This document shows, in pieces, positions 17,288-24,758 of a stretch of DNA of 64,000 nucleotides (position 1 is its first letter; every line of letters begins with the position of its first letter). Below the pieces are notes generated by a model. That model was not told the DNA's origin and ran no database searches. It was given only the letters and a program-made list of their open reading frames with translations. The translations under genes were made by a program, and so were the position numbers. The DNA is from Pseudoruegeria sp039972875 (GTDB taxonomy: Bacteria; Pseudomonadota; Alphaproteobacteria; Rhodobacterales; Rhodobacteraceae): positions 62,001-126,000 of the forward strand of contig JBDWMA010000006.1 of NCBI GenBank assembly GCA_039972875.1, written 5' to 3'.

Positions 17288-17902
17288 ATGCGCCCATCAA
17301 CAGAAGCCCTAATTGTGATAGATGTTCAGAATGATTTTTGTCCTGGAGGCGCATTAGCCGTTACTGGCGGAGATGAGATTATCGTTGGAATAAACGCCCT
17401 TCTTTCCGAATTTCAGGTCAAGGTATTCACCCAAGATTGGCACCCAGCGGAGCATAGTTCCTTTGCCAGTCAACACGATAGAAGGGCTCCCCTTGATCTG
17501 ATAGACATGCCTTACGGACCACAGGTTTTATGGCCGGATCACTGCATCCAAGGAAGCCAAGGCGCTGAATTTCATAAAGAACTGCGGACGGAATCTGCCG
17601 ACTTAATCATTCGCAAAGGGTTTCGAAGCTCCATCGATAGTTATTCTGCGTTTTTCGAAAACGATCAGCTCACCCCAACTGGATTAGATGGGTATTTACG
17701 ATCCCGTGGTGTAGAAACACTAACACTCGTTGGGTTAGCCACTGATTTTTGTGTTCACTTTTCTGCCGTTGATGCAGCTCGTTTGGGGTACAATACATAT
17801 GTCAGAACAGACCTTTGTCGTGCAATTGATTTAGGTGGGTCACTATTGAATGCAAAATCAGCAATGTCTAAATTTGATGTACAACTCATCCATCAACCTT
17901 AG
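17288..17902 (+). CDS. pncA: Nicotinamidase
   Basis: Hydrolyses nicotinamide to nicotinate, the first step of the deamidating NAD salvage route. Of 204 residues, the catalytic triad is visible as Asp12 (IDVQNDFCPGG), Lys110 (IIRKGF) and Cys155 (LATDFCVHF); the metal ligands Asp50, His52 and His85 (TQDWHP and WPDHC) are present. AGGAGAG is a few bases before ATG 17288. The product feeds pncB, encoded beyond the kinase gene downstream. Confidence 0.95.
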   Translation: MRPSTEALIVIDVQNDFCPGGALAVTGGDEIIVGINALLSEFQVKVFTQDWHPAEHSSFASQHDRRAPLDLIDMPYGPQVLWPDHCIQGSQGAEFHKELRTESADLIIRKGFRSSIDSYSAFFENDQLTPTGLDGYLRSRGVETLTLVGLATDFCVHFSAVDAARLGYNTYVRTDLCRAIDLGGSLLNAKSAMSKFDVQLIHQP

Positions 17903-17960
17903 GTTTATACGTAATTTATTAAGCATCTGTTGAGAGAGTCGATTCGAGCCGATTATCTGG

Positions 17961-20222
17961 ATGGATTTTTTGAAACCCCTTTTGACAAACACCGTTACGT
18001 CCAAGGAATTGGAGTTCTTTGAACAGCGCAACTCTGACGAAGGTCGATTTCTTCGATATGCGTCCAGTAGAACAAGAAACTTTCTAAACCGTCAGATATT
18101 GACGTTGGCGGGCTCCGTTGGGCTTGGGCTTTTTGTGTCCTTTAAAATTGGTCTCATAACAGCTCTCATCGCATTAATTGGCGAAGGGATTGATTGTCTT
18201 TATTTATCGACGGTAAAGCAAAAAAAGCAACGCGGTCAGCCCTTTGAGGTATTGCGCATTCGATCCGGGCTAACCGCAACCTTACAAGCCCTAACTATAG
18301 CGCTGTGCGCCATTATTGCTTGGTGCTCTGCAGACACGACTGAAACACATTTTTACGCCATTGTCTTTCTGTTCGGAGCAAGCCTGAACGCCGGGCTTGT
18401 TTTACCCTATCACCGGCTCGCTGCGATCTCTCGCCTGACAATCTACGGCATGACATTAGCTGGATTATTTCTTCTTGGCTGGTTACAATTACCACACCAC
18501 AAACCATTATTATTGTTCAATTTATTTGGTGCATGCGTATTATTCTATACAGCAAAAGTCTATTTGAACTACGTCACAGGCGGATATTACAGGGAGACCA
18601 AAAATAAACGAGAAGTGCTCCATAGCAAATTAAAAACCGAGGAAACTGCTTTACAACTAGCAGAACAATCACGTCGGGCCGCACGTTTGGCACATGTCGC
18701 TAAACGCGCAAACGATAGCGTGATGATAACGGATATTAATGGGCGCATTGAGTATGTAAACGATACATTTGTCAAACTCACCGGTTATAGTGAGGAAGAG
18801 GCTCTTGGCCAGCATCCATGGAAATTGTTGAACGGCCCCGATACAAACCCAAAAACAATAGCGACCCTGCAAAAAGAGCTATCGAACAATCGGCCCGTTC
18901 GGACCGAAATCCTGAATTACCGAAAAGATGGATCTACGTTATGGGTAGAAACATCGATATCACCAATATTAAATGACGCCGGTGAGCCAGAGCTGACAAT
19001 CGCTATCGAGCGGGATATTTCACAGACAAAAAGGCGCGAAACAGAACTGGCCAAAGCAAAGCTTGCAGCAGAAAACGGGGAACGAGCCAAATCCAATTTC
19101 CTTGCCATGATGAGCCACGAATTGCGCACCCCCATGAATGGCATCATCGGTATGGCTGATATGCTTCGAACAACAGATCTGGACACAGAACAAGAGGGAT
19201 ACGCTAGAACAATTCAGACATCATCAGAATCCCTTTTAACAGTTCTAAATGACATTTTGGATCTGACGACCCTTGAACGCGGGCAGTTTGAAAAAAAGCA
19301 AGAGTCCTTCGACATTATAAATGTCGTAAATCAAACCGTGGAGCTGTTCCAAACAGAGGCCCAAAAAAAGTGCATCGAACTTAGTGTCGCCGACATGAAA
19401 TTACCGGAAAAAGTATCCGGGGATACAGCTCGGATCAGACAGTTATTAATGATTCTGGTAAGCAATGCAGTAAAATTCACGAACCAAGGTACAGTCGTTG
19501 TCTCTGCCGAACAGACCTCCCTTAACGACATCACCTTTAGTGTCGCGGATTCAGGTCCGGGTATCAGCCAAGAACTTCAGAAAAGGCTATTTCACCCCTT
19601 TGTAACCGGCGACCCCACAGTCACGCGGAGCCAGGATGGCACCGGATTGGGGTTGGCTATTTGCAAAAAAATCACCGAATTCTTAGGTGGGGAAATTTCA
19701 CTAACATCTACGGTTGGATCTGGGTCAACTTTTGTTGTGCGACTCCCGTTAGCACAGGCCAAAACGCTCAAACCAACAGCCCCCCGACCAATCTCTCCGA
19801 ATATCTGCAGTTTGCCTGAAGGCACTCGAATACTTGTCGCAGAGGATAACCGCACCAACCGACTATTGCTTAGCAAAATGCTATTAAAGTGCGAGGTTGT
19901 TCTGGAGTTTGCCGAAAACGGAGAGATCGCCGTTGAAAAATGGAGAGCTATGATGCCGGATCTGGTTCTGATGGATCTTTCCATGCCGGTAATGGGTGGT
20001 ATTCAAGCAACAGAGCTCATCCGCTCTGAGGAACACAAAACAAACACTGCAGAAACACTTATCGTGGCCCTAACCGCTAATGCGTTTGATTCTGACCGTC
20101 AGGCTTGCATGGATGCCGGAATGAATGGGTTTCTGACCAAGCCAGTGAAACGGGCTGAATTGTTGTCTGAAATCACGCGGCAGCTTTCTCAACGACCTTC
20201 GGGGACTGTAACCGCAGGATAG
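17961..20222 (+). CDS. Hybrid sensor histidine kinase with PAS and receiver domains
   Basis: A 753-residue hybrid kinase. Residues 45-210 contain about six membrane segments without a large outside loop; a coiled stretch follows (about 215-250), then a PAS domain near 250-365 (DSVMITDINGRIEYVN), HisKA with the phosphorylated His386 in MMSHELRTPMNG, a HATPase domain with NAVKFT and DGTGLGLAI, and a receiver domain with Asp672 in LVLMDLSMPVMGG and the switch lysine in FLTKPVK. No output domain or cognate regulator is adjacent. It lies 58 bases after pncA and 64 before pncB, all on one strand, so it may share their transcript. Signal unknown. Confidence 0.93.
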   Translation: MDFLKPLLTNTVTSKELEFFEQRNSDEGRFLRYASSRTRNFLNRQILTLAGSVGLGLFVSFKIGLITALIALIGEGIDCLYLSTVKQKKQRGQPFEVLRIRSGLTATLQALTIALCAIIAWCSADTTETHFYAIVFLFGASLNAGLVLPYHRLAAISRLTIYGMTLAGLFLLGWLQLPHHKPLLLFNLFGACVLFYTAKVYLNYVTGGYYRETKNKREVLHSKLKTEETALQLAEQSRRAARLAHVAKRANDSVMITDINGRIEYVNDTFVKLTGYSEEEALGQHPWKLLNGPDTNPKTIATLQKELSNNRPVRTEILNYRKDGSTLWVETSISPILNDAGEPELTIAIERDISQTKRRETELAKAKLAAENGERAKSNFLAMMSHELRTPMNGIIGMADMLRTTDLDTEQEGYARTIQTSSESLLTVLNDILDLTTLERGQFEKKQESFDIINVVNQTVELFQTEAQKKCIELSVADMKLPEKVSGDTARIRQLLMILVSNAVKFTNQGTVVVSAEQTSLNDITFSVADSGPGISQELQKRLFHPFVTGDPTVTRSQDGTGLGLAICKKITEFLGGEISLTSTVGSGSTFVVRLPLAQAKTLKPTAPRPISPNICSLPEGTRILVAEDNRTNRLLLSKMLLKCEVVLEFAENGEIAVEKWRAMMPDLVLMDLSMPVMGGIQATELIRSEEHKTNTAETLIVALTANAFDSDRQACMDAGMNGFLTKPVKRAELLSEITRQLSQRPSGTVTAG

Positions 20223-20286
20223 AGTTGCACCGCGCAACAACGCCTGCAATACCTTGTGGAAAGGAACATGTCCGGAGATCAGATCG

Positions 20287-21579
20287 TTGGTCGATATTGC
20301 TACGCGCGTTTACAATCACAAATGGAAAATCGACCCTATTGTGCGATCATTGATCGACACCGATTTTTATAAACTATTGATGTGTCAGTCGGTTTTTCGA
20401 AAAAAACCAGACGCGAATGTCACATTTTCCCTCATCAATCGCAGTAAATCAGTCCGATTGGCCGAATTGATAGACGAAGGCGAATTGCGCGAACAACTTG
20501 ATCATATTCGGACGCTCTCTTTATCTCGCGGGGAAAGCACATGGCTGCGGGGAAATCTGTTTTACGGCAAACGTCAAATGTTTCGCCCTGATTTTATGGA
20601 ATGGTTCGAAAATTTACGCTTACCACCCTATCACCTCGAAAAGCGAGATGGGCAATATGAGCTGACTTTCGAAGGCAGTTGGCCAGAAGTGATGCTTTGG
20701 GAAATACCTGCTCTTGCAGTTTTGATGGAGCTCAGATCCCGTGCAGTTCTGGGCACCATGGGACGTTTTGAGATGGAGGTCCTTTACGCCCGCGCCATGA
20801 CAAAACTCTGGGAGAAAATTGAACGCCTTCGAACGATCAACGATCTTAAGATCGCGGATTTTGGGACCCGTAGGCGTCACAGCTTTATGTGGCAGGATTG
20901 GTGTGTTCAGGCCATGCTCGAAGGTATGGGAGACAAATTCATTGGCACTTCAAATTGTCTAATTGCGATGCGACGCGAAGTTGAAGCCATTGGCACAAAT
21001 GCCCATGAATTACCGATGGTGTATTCTGCCCTGACCAATACGGACGCCGAATTGCGTCAGGCCCCCTATGATGTTCTCGCCGACTGGCAAGAGGAACACG
21101 ACGGCAATCTGAGGGTCATTTTGCCTGATACCTACGGAACCCGCGGATTTCTGGATAATGCTCCAAGCTGGCTTACCAGCTGGACCGGGATACGGATAGA
21201 CTCTGGCGACCCGGCGCATGGGGCCGAAATCGCGATTGATTGGTGGAAACGCCACGGAGAAGATCCAACAGAAAAACTGATCATCTTTTCGGACGGACTG
21301 GATGTTGATAAGATTGAAGAGCTGTCCACCCAATTTAGAGGCCGAGCCAAAATCAGTTTTGGTTGGGGGACATTGATGACAAATGATTTTCGCAACCTTG
21401 TGCCTGACGATGCACTTGCGCCATTTTCATTGGTCTGCAAGGCCGTCAGTGCAAATGGACATCCAACTGTAAAACTTTCGGACAATCCACGCAAAGCGAT
21501 GGGCCCCATAGACCAGATCGAACGGTATAAGCGTGTGTTCAAACTCGGCGAACAACAAGAACAGGATGTTATTGTTTAG
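20287..21579 (+). CDS. pncB: Nicotinate phosphoribosyltransferase
   Basis: Converts nicotinate and PRPP to nicotinate mononucleotide, the committed step of the Preiss-Handler route to NAD. I start it at TTG 20287, giving MVDIATRVYNHKWKIDP, because GGAG lies nine bases upstream and homologues begin there; the frame runs back to 20254 with no site. At 430 residues it has DTDFYKLLM, GTRRRHSF, SGDPAHGAEIA, FSDGLDVDKI and SFGWGTLMTNDF, all typical of PncB. It completes the salvage pair with pncA. Confidence 0.95.
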   Translation: MVDIATRVYNHKWKIDPIVRSLIDTDFYKLLMCQSVFRKKPDANVTFSLINRSKSVRLAELIDEGELREQLDHIRTLSLSRGESTWLRGNLFYGKRQMFRPDFMEWFENLRLPPYHLEKRDGQYELTFEGSWPEVMLWEIPALAVLMELRSRAVLGTMGRFEMEVLYARAMTKLWEKIERLRTINDLKIADFGTRRRHSFMWQDWCVQAMLEGMGDKFIGTSNCLIAMRREVEAIGTNAHELPMVYSALTNTDAELRQAPYDVLADWQEEHDGNLRVILPDTYGTRGFLDNAPSWLTSWTGIRIDSGDPAHGAEIAIDWWKRHGEDPTEKLIIFSDGLDVDKIEELSTQFRGRAKISFGWGTLMTNDFRNLVPDDALAPFSLVCKAVSANGHPTVKLSDNPRKAMGPIDQIERYKRVFKLGEQQEQDVIV

Positions 21580-21584
21580 TCAGG

Positions 21585-22007
21585 TTAGTCGTCGCGCGAT
21601 ACTTTGCTTCGCATCGCTTTGATCTGACCGCGTTTAACTTTGCTATCCACGCGTCGACGTTGTGAGCCCAGCGTTGGCTTTGTTGCAATACGACGTTTTG
21701 GTCTAATAAGGGACTGACGGATCAATTCCGCAAGCCGCTCCTGTGCAATTTCCCGGTTCCGCGCCTGACTACGGGTGTCCTCTACGCGAATTAATATTGC
21801 ACCATCGCTTGTCCAACGCCGCCCAGCCAAACGTCGCAATCGCATTTTTGCATGATCCGGAATATTTGGGCTACGCTCAGCTTCAAACCGCAACTCCACT
21901 GCGGTTGACACTTTGTTTACATTCTGACCCCCTGGCCCAGAGGAGCGCGTAAAGTTCTCGCTCAACTCCCAATCGGCCAGTGCGATATTATCATTAATTC
22001 GTAACAT
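21585..22007 (-). CDS. arfB: Alternative ribosome-rescue factor ArfB (peptidyl-tRNA hydrolase)
   Basis: Stop-codon-independent release factor that hydrolyses peptidyl-tRNA on ribosomes stalled without a stop codon, backing up tmRNA/SmpB. The 140-residue protein has the catalytic GGQ at 26-28 (SSGPGGQNVNKVS) and a basic C-terminal tail (RPKRRIATKPT, QRRRVDSKVKRGQ) that reaches into the empty mRNA channel. It converges on pncB with five bases between stop codons. The 294 bases upstream contain a structured leader and terminator-like hairpin described separately. Confidence 0.95.
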   Translation of the reverse strand: MLRINDNIALADWELSENFTRSSGPGGQNVNKVSTAVELRFEAERSPNIPDHAKMRLRRLAGRRWTSDGAILIRVEDTRSQARNREIAQERLAELIRQSLIRPKRRIATKPTLGSQRRRVDSKVKRGQIKAMRSKVSRDD

Positions 22008-22060
22008 TGGCCCATTTTACCCCCTACACTCACAAAGGGAAATCTGTATTTCAAAGATGG

Positions 22061-22093
22061 AAAGAGCCCCGGCGTGCTATTACACCGGGGCTC
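22061..22093 (-). terminator. Terminator-like hairpin ahead of arfB
   Basis: GAGCCCCGG (22064-22072) and CCGGGGCTC (22085-22093) form a perfect nine-pair stem with a twelve-base loop. Read on the minus strand it is followed by only UUU and then CC, so it is a weak intrinsic terminator. It lies 57 bases before the arfB start and after the short frame at 22176-22232, the layout of an attenuator. It might equally end a small RNA or the queT transcript. Confidence 0.5.
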
Positions 22094-22275
22094 TCCTCGA
22101 GAATTGGAGGTGGCAAGCGGTACTCTTAGATTAGTGGAGGACCGAAGCCGAATGTTAGAGTAGAAGGGCTGCCCCCTAATCTATCACCCCGCTCGAAACC
22201 TTTACCAGCTGCTCCTGTTTCCCAATAATCATTGGCACCTCCTTTCTGGTTACTGTCTATATTAAGGAGGTTGCC
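22094..22275 (-). ncRNA. Candidate structured leader RNA between queT and arfB
   Basis: Minus-strand RNA from this stretch can form several stems. (1) Forward ACCTCCTT 22237-22244 with AAGGAGGT 22264-22271, extended by GGC/GCC past one bulged base, hides the ribosome-binding site of the short frame. (2) GGAGGTG 22106-22112 with CACCTCC 22236-22242 is a competing long-range pairing of the same site. (3) AGATTAG 22128-22134 with CTAATCT 22176-22182, continued by further pairs. (4) A cUUCGg tetraloop stem inside its loop at 22140-22149. (5) AGAGTA 22157-22162 with TACTCT 22121-22126, a possible pseudoknot. Several G-U pairs exist only on the minus strand, supporting that direction. No known RNA family was recognised. 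Confidence 0.4.
22176..22232 (-). CDS. Possible 18-codon leader peptide upstream of arfB
   Basis: ATG 22232 is preceded at four bases by a near-perfect ribosome-binding site (AAAGGAGGTGCC) and opens a frame of 18 codons, MIIGKQEQLV KVSSGVID, ending with TAG at 22176-22178 inside the stem at 22128-22182. The ribosome-binding site can pair with two separate complementary sequences. A ribosome moving along or stalling on this frame would change which stems form. Whether it is translated is unknown; the strength of the initiation site is the only direct evidence. Confidence 0.35.
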   Translation of the reverse strand: MIIGKQEQLVKVSSGVID

Positions 22276-22301
22276 ACAGATTTTGTGTTTGTCAAAACCT
22301 T

Positions 22302-22925
22302 TTACGCAGCATCTGGCGAAAGTTTTGTGACAATCGCCCTAAACGGCACCAAAGCAAGCAGCGCAAGGGACAGTTTGACTATCCAATCAGCAACAGCCAA
22401 AGAGATCCAAAGCGGTGCTACCGGCCCTGCCCCTAAAAGGGGCACAGCCTCACCGGCCCAGGACACATTATTGGTCGGCTCCAAAAATACCAAAGACGCG
22501 GAAAACGCGACGGTAAAGAAGATTGCTGTGTCGACAGAGGAACCGACCAACGTGGACGCCAAAGGTGCACGCCACCATTTGCCACCGCGCAGACGATCAA
22601 AGATTGAAATGTCTAACAATTGCGCGGTCAAAAAGGCCAATCCGGACCCCAAAGCGATGCGCAATGTGACCAGCGGGCCGAATTCACCCATGATTTGCGT
22701 ACCGATAAAGCTGCAGATGATGCCGGTGATAAAGCCAACAAATACCACTTTTCGGGCCGTTGATACACCGTAGACACGGTTCATAACATCCGTGACCAAA
22801 AAGGCGATTGGGTATGTAAATGCACCCCATGTCAGCCAATCCCCAAGGAGATGCTGCACAAGGATGTTTGAGGCCACCACAATAGCAGCCATGGCAAAAA
22901 TGCCAGGAATAAGAGCGCGGTTCAT
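22302..22925 (-). CDS. Queuosine precursor transporter (YhhQ/VUT family)
   Basis: A 207-residue membrane protein of the COG1738 family, proton-driven importers of queuosine precursors such as preQ0/preQ1. Six hydrophobic segments are visible; typical stretches are IVVASNILVQ, GAFTYPIAFLVTDVMNRVYG (split as TYPIAFLVTD and NRVYG) and GSSVDTAIFFTVAF. The TYP and TD positions near residues 37-45 are well conserved in the family. The 88 bases upstream hold two small hairpins but nothing I can call a preQ1 riboswitch. No queuosine biosynthesis gene is nearby. Confidence 0.85.
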   Translation of the reverse strand: MNRALIPGIFAMAAIVVASNILVQHLLGDWLTWGAFTYPIAFLVTDVMNRVYGVSTARKVVFVGFITGIICSFIGTQIMGEFGPLVTLRIALGSGLAFLTAQLLDISIFDRLRGGKWWRAPLASTLVGSSVDTAIFFTVAFSASLVFLEPTNNVSWAGEAVPLLGAGPVAPLWISLAVADWIVKLSLALLALVPFRAIVTKLSPDAA

Positions 22926-23013
22926 TTATTTTTTCCGTTTTTACAAGGTCGCGGCGACTTGGTCCGCCAAAGCGGAACGCGCTCAATTACCGAGTCTTTG
23001 CTACCAATGCAAG

Positions 23014-23904
23014 TTATTCCGGCAGACTGTATTCAACCAGCTCGGTCTTCTGAAAGCCTCTGAAGTTGTCGTCCGATATCATCGTAAGTCGGAGTTTCCC
23101 GGAAGCATCCTCCCAAACAGAAAGACCTTCTAGGTTATCATGTACGCCGGGGCGGGTCTGGATCAAGGTGACCTCTTGTGTCAGCCCTTTTGCTGTCATG
23201 TTAAACCGACGCACACGCGTTTCGAACCCAAATATACTGCCTAAATGGCGTTCTAATACGTAAAACCTCCCATCCGGCCCTATGTCAGCCCCCACCACCA
23301 AAAAAGGGCCACGACGTGGTATGGAAAAAGGTTTGGACCATGTTTTTCCTTTGTAACGGTAAACCGGAAACGGTCGATCCAAACGCCCTGATCGTTCTGG
23401 GATGGTGTAGAGTGCATTGTCTGGACCAATTGCCAAAGCCTCAAGGGACGAGTTGTTTTGCATCCCCTTAAAGTCTGGATGACGCGGCAACCAGGCAGCT
23501 TCAGACGAGGGGTTACGATAGGTCCATACGCGGTGAGCTCCTTCAAAGGACACATATATACGCCCATTCTTGCGAACCGCCAGTCCCTCAGCATCGGTGC
23601 GATGTCCAGTGAGTGCACGCCCTTGAGTGCCTTGCAGCACGTTTAGAGGGCCTAATTTTACGCCGCTCAAAACACCGTTTTTACGTAAGAATGTCCCCTC
23701 TACGATTGCACCTCGATCTGAGACCGTCAGGAAACCTTCTCCTCCATCAAAGACATGCAATCCAGAAAATCCGCCGAACCGTGGATCATCATTTCGCCAT
23801 GTCACTGAGGCCAGTTCAACTGCGTCAGAGACAGCCCCAGCCGCCCCTGTCAGAACAAAACATAACAGACCCGCAATTATTGCGATCGTAGAACGGATGA
23901 ACAT
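23014..23904 (-). CDS. Secreted esterase-like phytase-family beta-propeller protein
   Basis: A 296-residue protein with an N-terminal signal peptide (hydrophobic core at 7-22, cleavage likely near AGAVSDA). The rest resembles the esterase-like activity of phytase family (PF13449): FGGFSGLHVFDGG, TVSDRGAIVEG, DAEGLAVRKNGRIYVSFEG (split as DAEGLAV and RIYVSFE), SLEALAIGPDNALYTIPE, and DNLEGLSVWED near the end. The repeated GL-A/V pattern marks propeller blades. Substrate unknown; periplasmic location likely. It overlaps mepA by 28 bases on the same strand, so the two are probably coexpressed. Confidence 0.78.
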   Translation of the reverse strand: MFIRSTIAIIAGLLCFVLTGAAGAVSDAVELASVTWRNDDPRFGGFSGLHVFDGGEGFLTVSDRGAIVEGTFLRKNGVLSGVKLGPLNVLQGTQGRALTGHRTDAEGLAVRKNGRIYVSFEGAHRVWTYRNPSSEAAWLPRHPDFKGMQNNSSLEALAIGPDNALYTIPERSGRLDRPFPVYRYKGKTWSKPFSIPRRGPFLVVGADIGPDGRFYVLERHLGSIFGFETRVRRFNMTAKGLTQEVTLIQTRPGVHDNLEGLSVWEDASGKLRLTMISDDNFRGFQKTELVEYSLPE

Positions 23905-24746
23905 GCTTGTGGCAGATCAGCGAGAACCAACTCACGACGGGGTTTCGGTTTCGGGGCGTTGGGATCCCTTGGTTTAGGGGGAGGTGGGTTCAGGATATTG
24001 TCGACCCATTGTTGCGCCTCGGTACATCCATCCCCTTTGGGAGGAGCAGCTTGATCTACACAGCCTTTGGTCCCCTTTGGACAAGCCAGACGGACATGAA
24101 AGTGATAGTGATGTCCCCACCATGGACGAATTTTTCGAAGATACGACCGGTTGCCTTTTTCATCCTTGCACATCTGAACCTTTGCTCCCGGAAACAAAAA
24201 GATACGAGCAACTGTTTTATCCTTGGCCGCGGCCTTAATAATCTCATGATGTTGACGGGTCCATTTGCTGTTCACATAGGCCCCTTCGTTTTTACGCAGC
24301 GAAACCGATGAAATATTTTCCCGCTGCTTGCGGCTCAATTTCAAATTATTTGCTGGCAACATCCAAATATCAGCATCCAAGCCAATTTGGTGCGAGCGGT
24401 GGCCCGACAGCATTGGTCCGCCTCGTGGTTGTGACATGTCCCCAATATAAAGGCCGTTCCAGCCTTTTTGTTTAGAAGCTTTTTTGGCCAATCGTTGGAC
24501 AAATTTCACGGTTTCAGGGTGGGCCCAATTGCGATTGCGCGAAAGGCGCATGGCCTGCCAGTACGGCCCCGTTTCAGCCAATTGAACGCCGCCGGCAAGA
24601 CAGCCTTTGGCATAACTCCCGTAGGGGGCCGCTTTCTGGGAAGAGCCTGCATTTTTGGCTCCGAAATATTGTTTGGCTGCTGTTTCTGCCTGAGCGCTAA
24701 ACGCCAGACCAATCACAAACAGCACGCCTGTAAGGAGACGGATCAT
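23877..24746 (-). CDS. mepA: Penicillin-insensitive murein endopeptidase
   Basis: Periplasmic LAS-family metallopeptidase that cuts D-alanyl-meso-diaminopimelyl cross-links in peptidoglycan. The 289-residue protein has a signal peptide (residues 1-20), the N-terminal zinc motif in SGHRSHQIGLDADIW (His and Asp ligands), and WGHHYHFHVRLACP with the remaining zinc and catalytic histidines. Cysteine pairs suggest disulfides. The Pro/Lys-rich tail near 255-275 is a linker. AAAGAG seven bases before ATG 24746 supports the start. Confidence 0.93.
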   Translation of the reverse strand: MIRLLTGVLFVIGLAFSAQAETAAKQYFGAKNAGSSQKAAPYGSYAKGCLAGGVQLAETGPYWQAMRLSRNRNWAHPETVKFVQRLAKKASKQKGWNGLYIGDMSQPRGGPMLSGHRSHQIGLDADIWMLPANNLKLSRKQRENISSVSLRKNEGAYVNSKWTRQHHEIIKAAAKDKTVARIFLFPGAKVQMCKDEKGNRSYLRKIRPWWGHHYHFHVRLACPKGTKGCVDQAAPPKGDGCTEAQQWVDNILNPPPPKPRDPNAPKPKPRRELVLADLPQACSSVLRSQ

Positions 24747-24758
24747 AACGCTGCTCTT

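Noticed and set aside
22188..22200. GGTTTCGAG on the minus strand, considered as a tRNA/tmRNA T-loop
   Set aside because: No acceptor stem, CCA or tag frame ending in ALAA was found around it, and the pairing expected of a T arm is absent.
22926..23013. Possible preQ1 riboswitch upstream of the queuosine-precursor transporter
   Set aside because: Only two short hairpins (22948-22958 and 22964-22975) are present; the conserved preQ1-I or preQ1-II sequence blocks were not seen.
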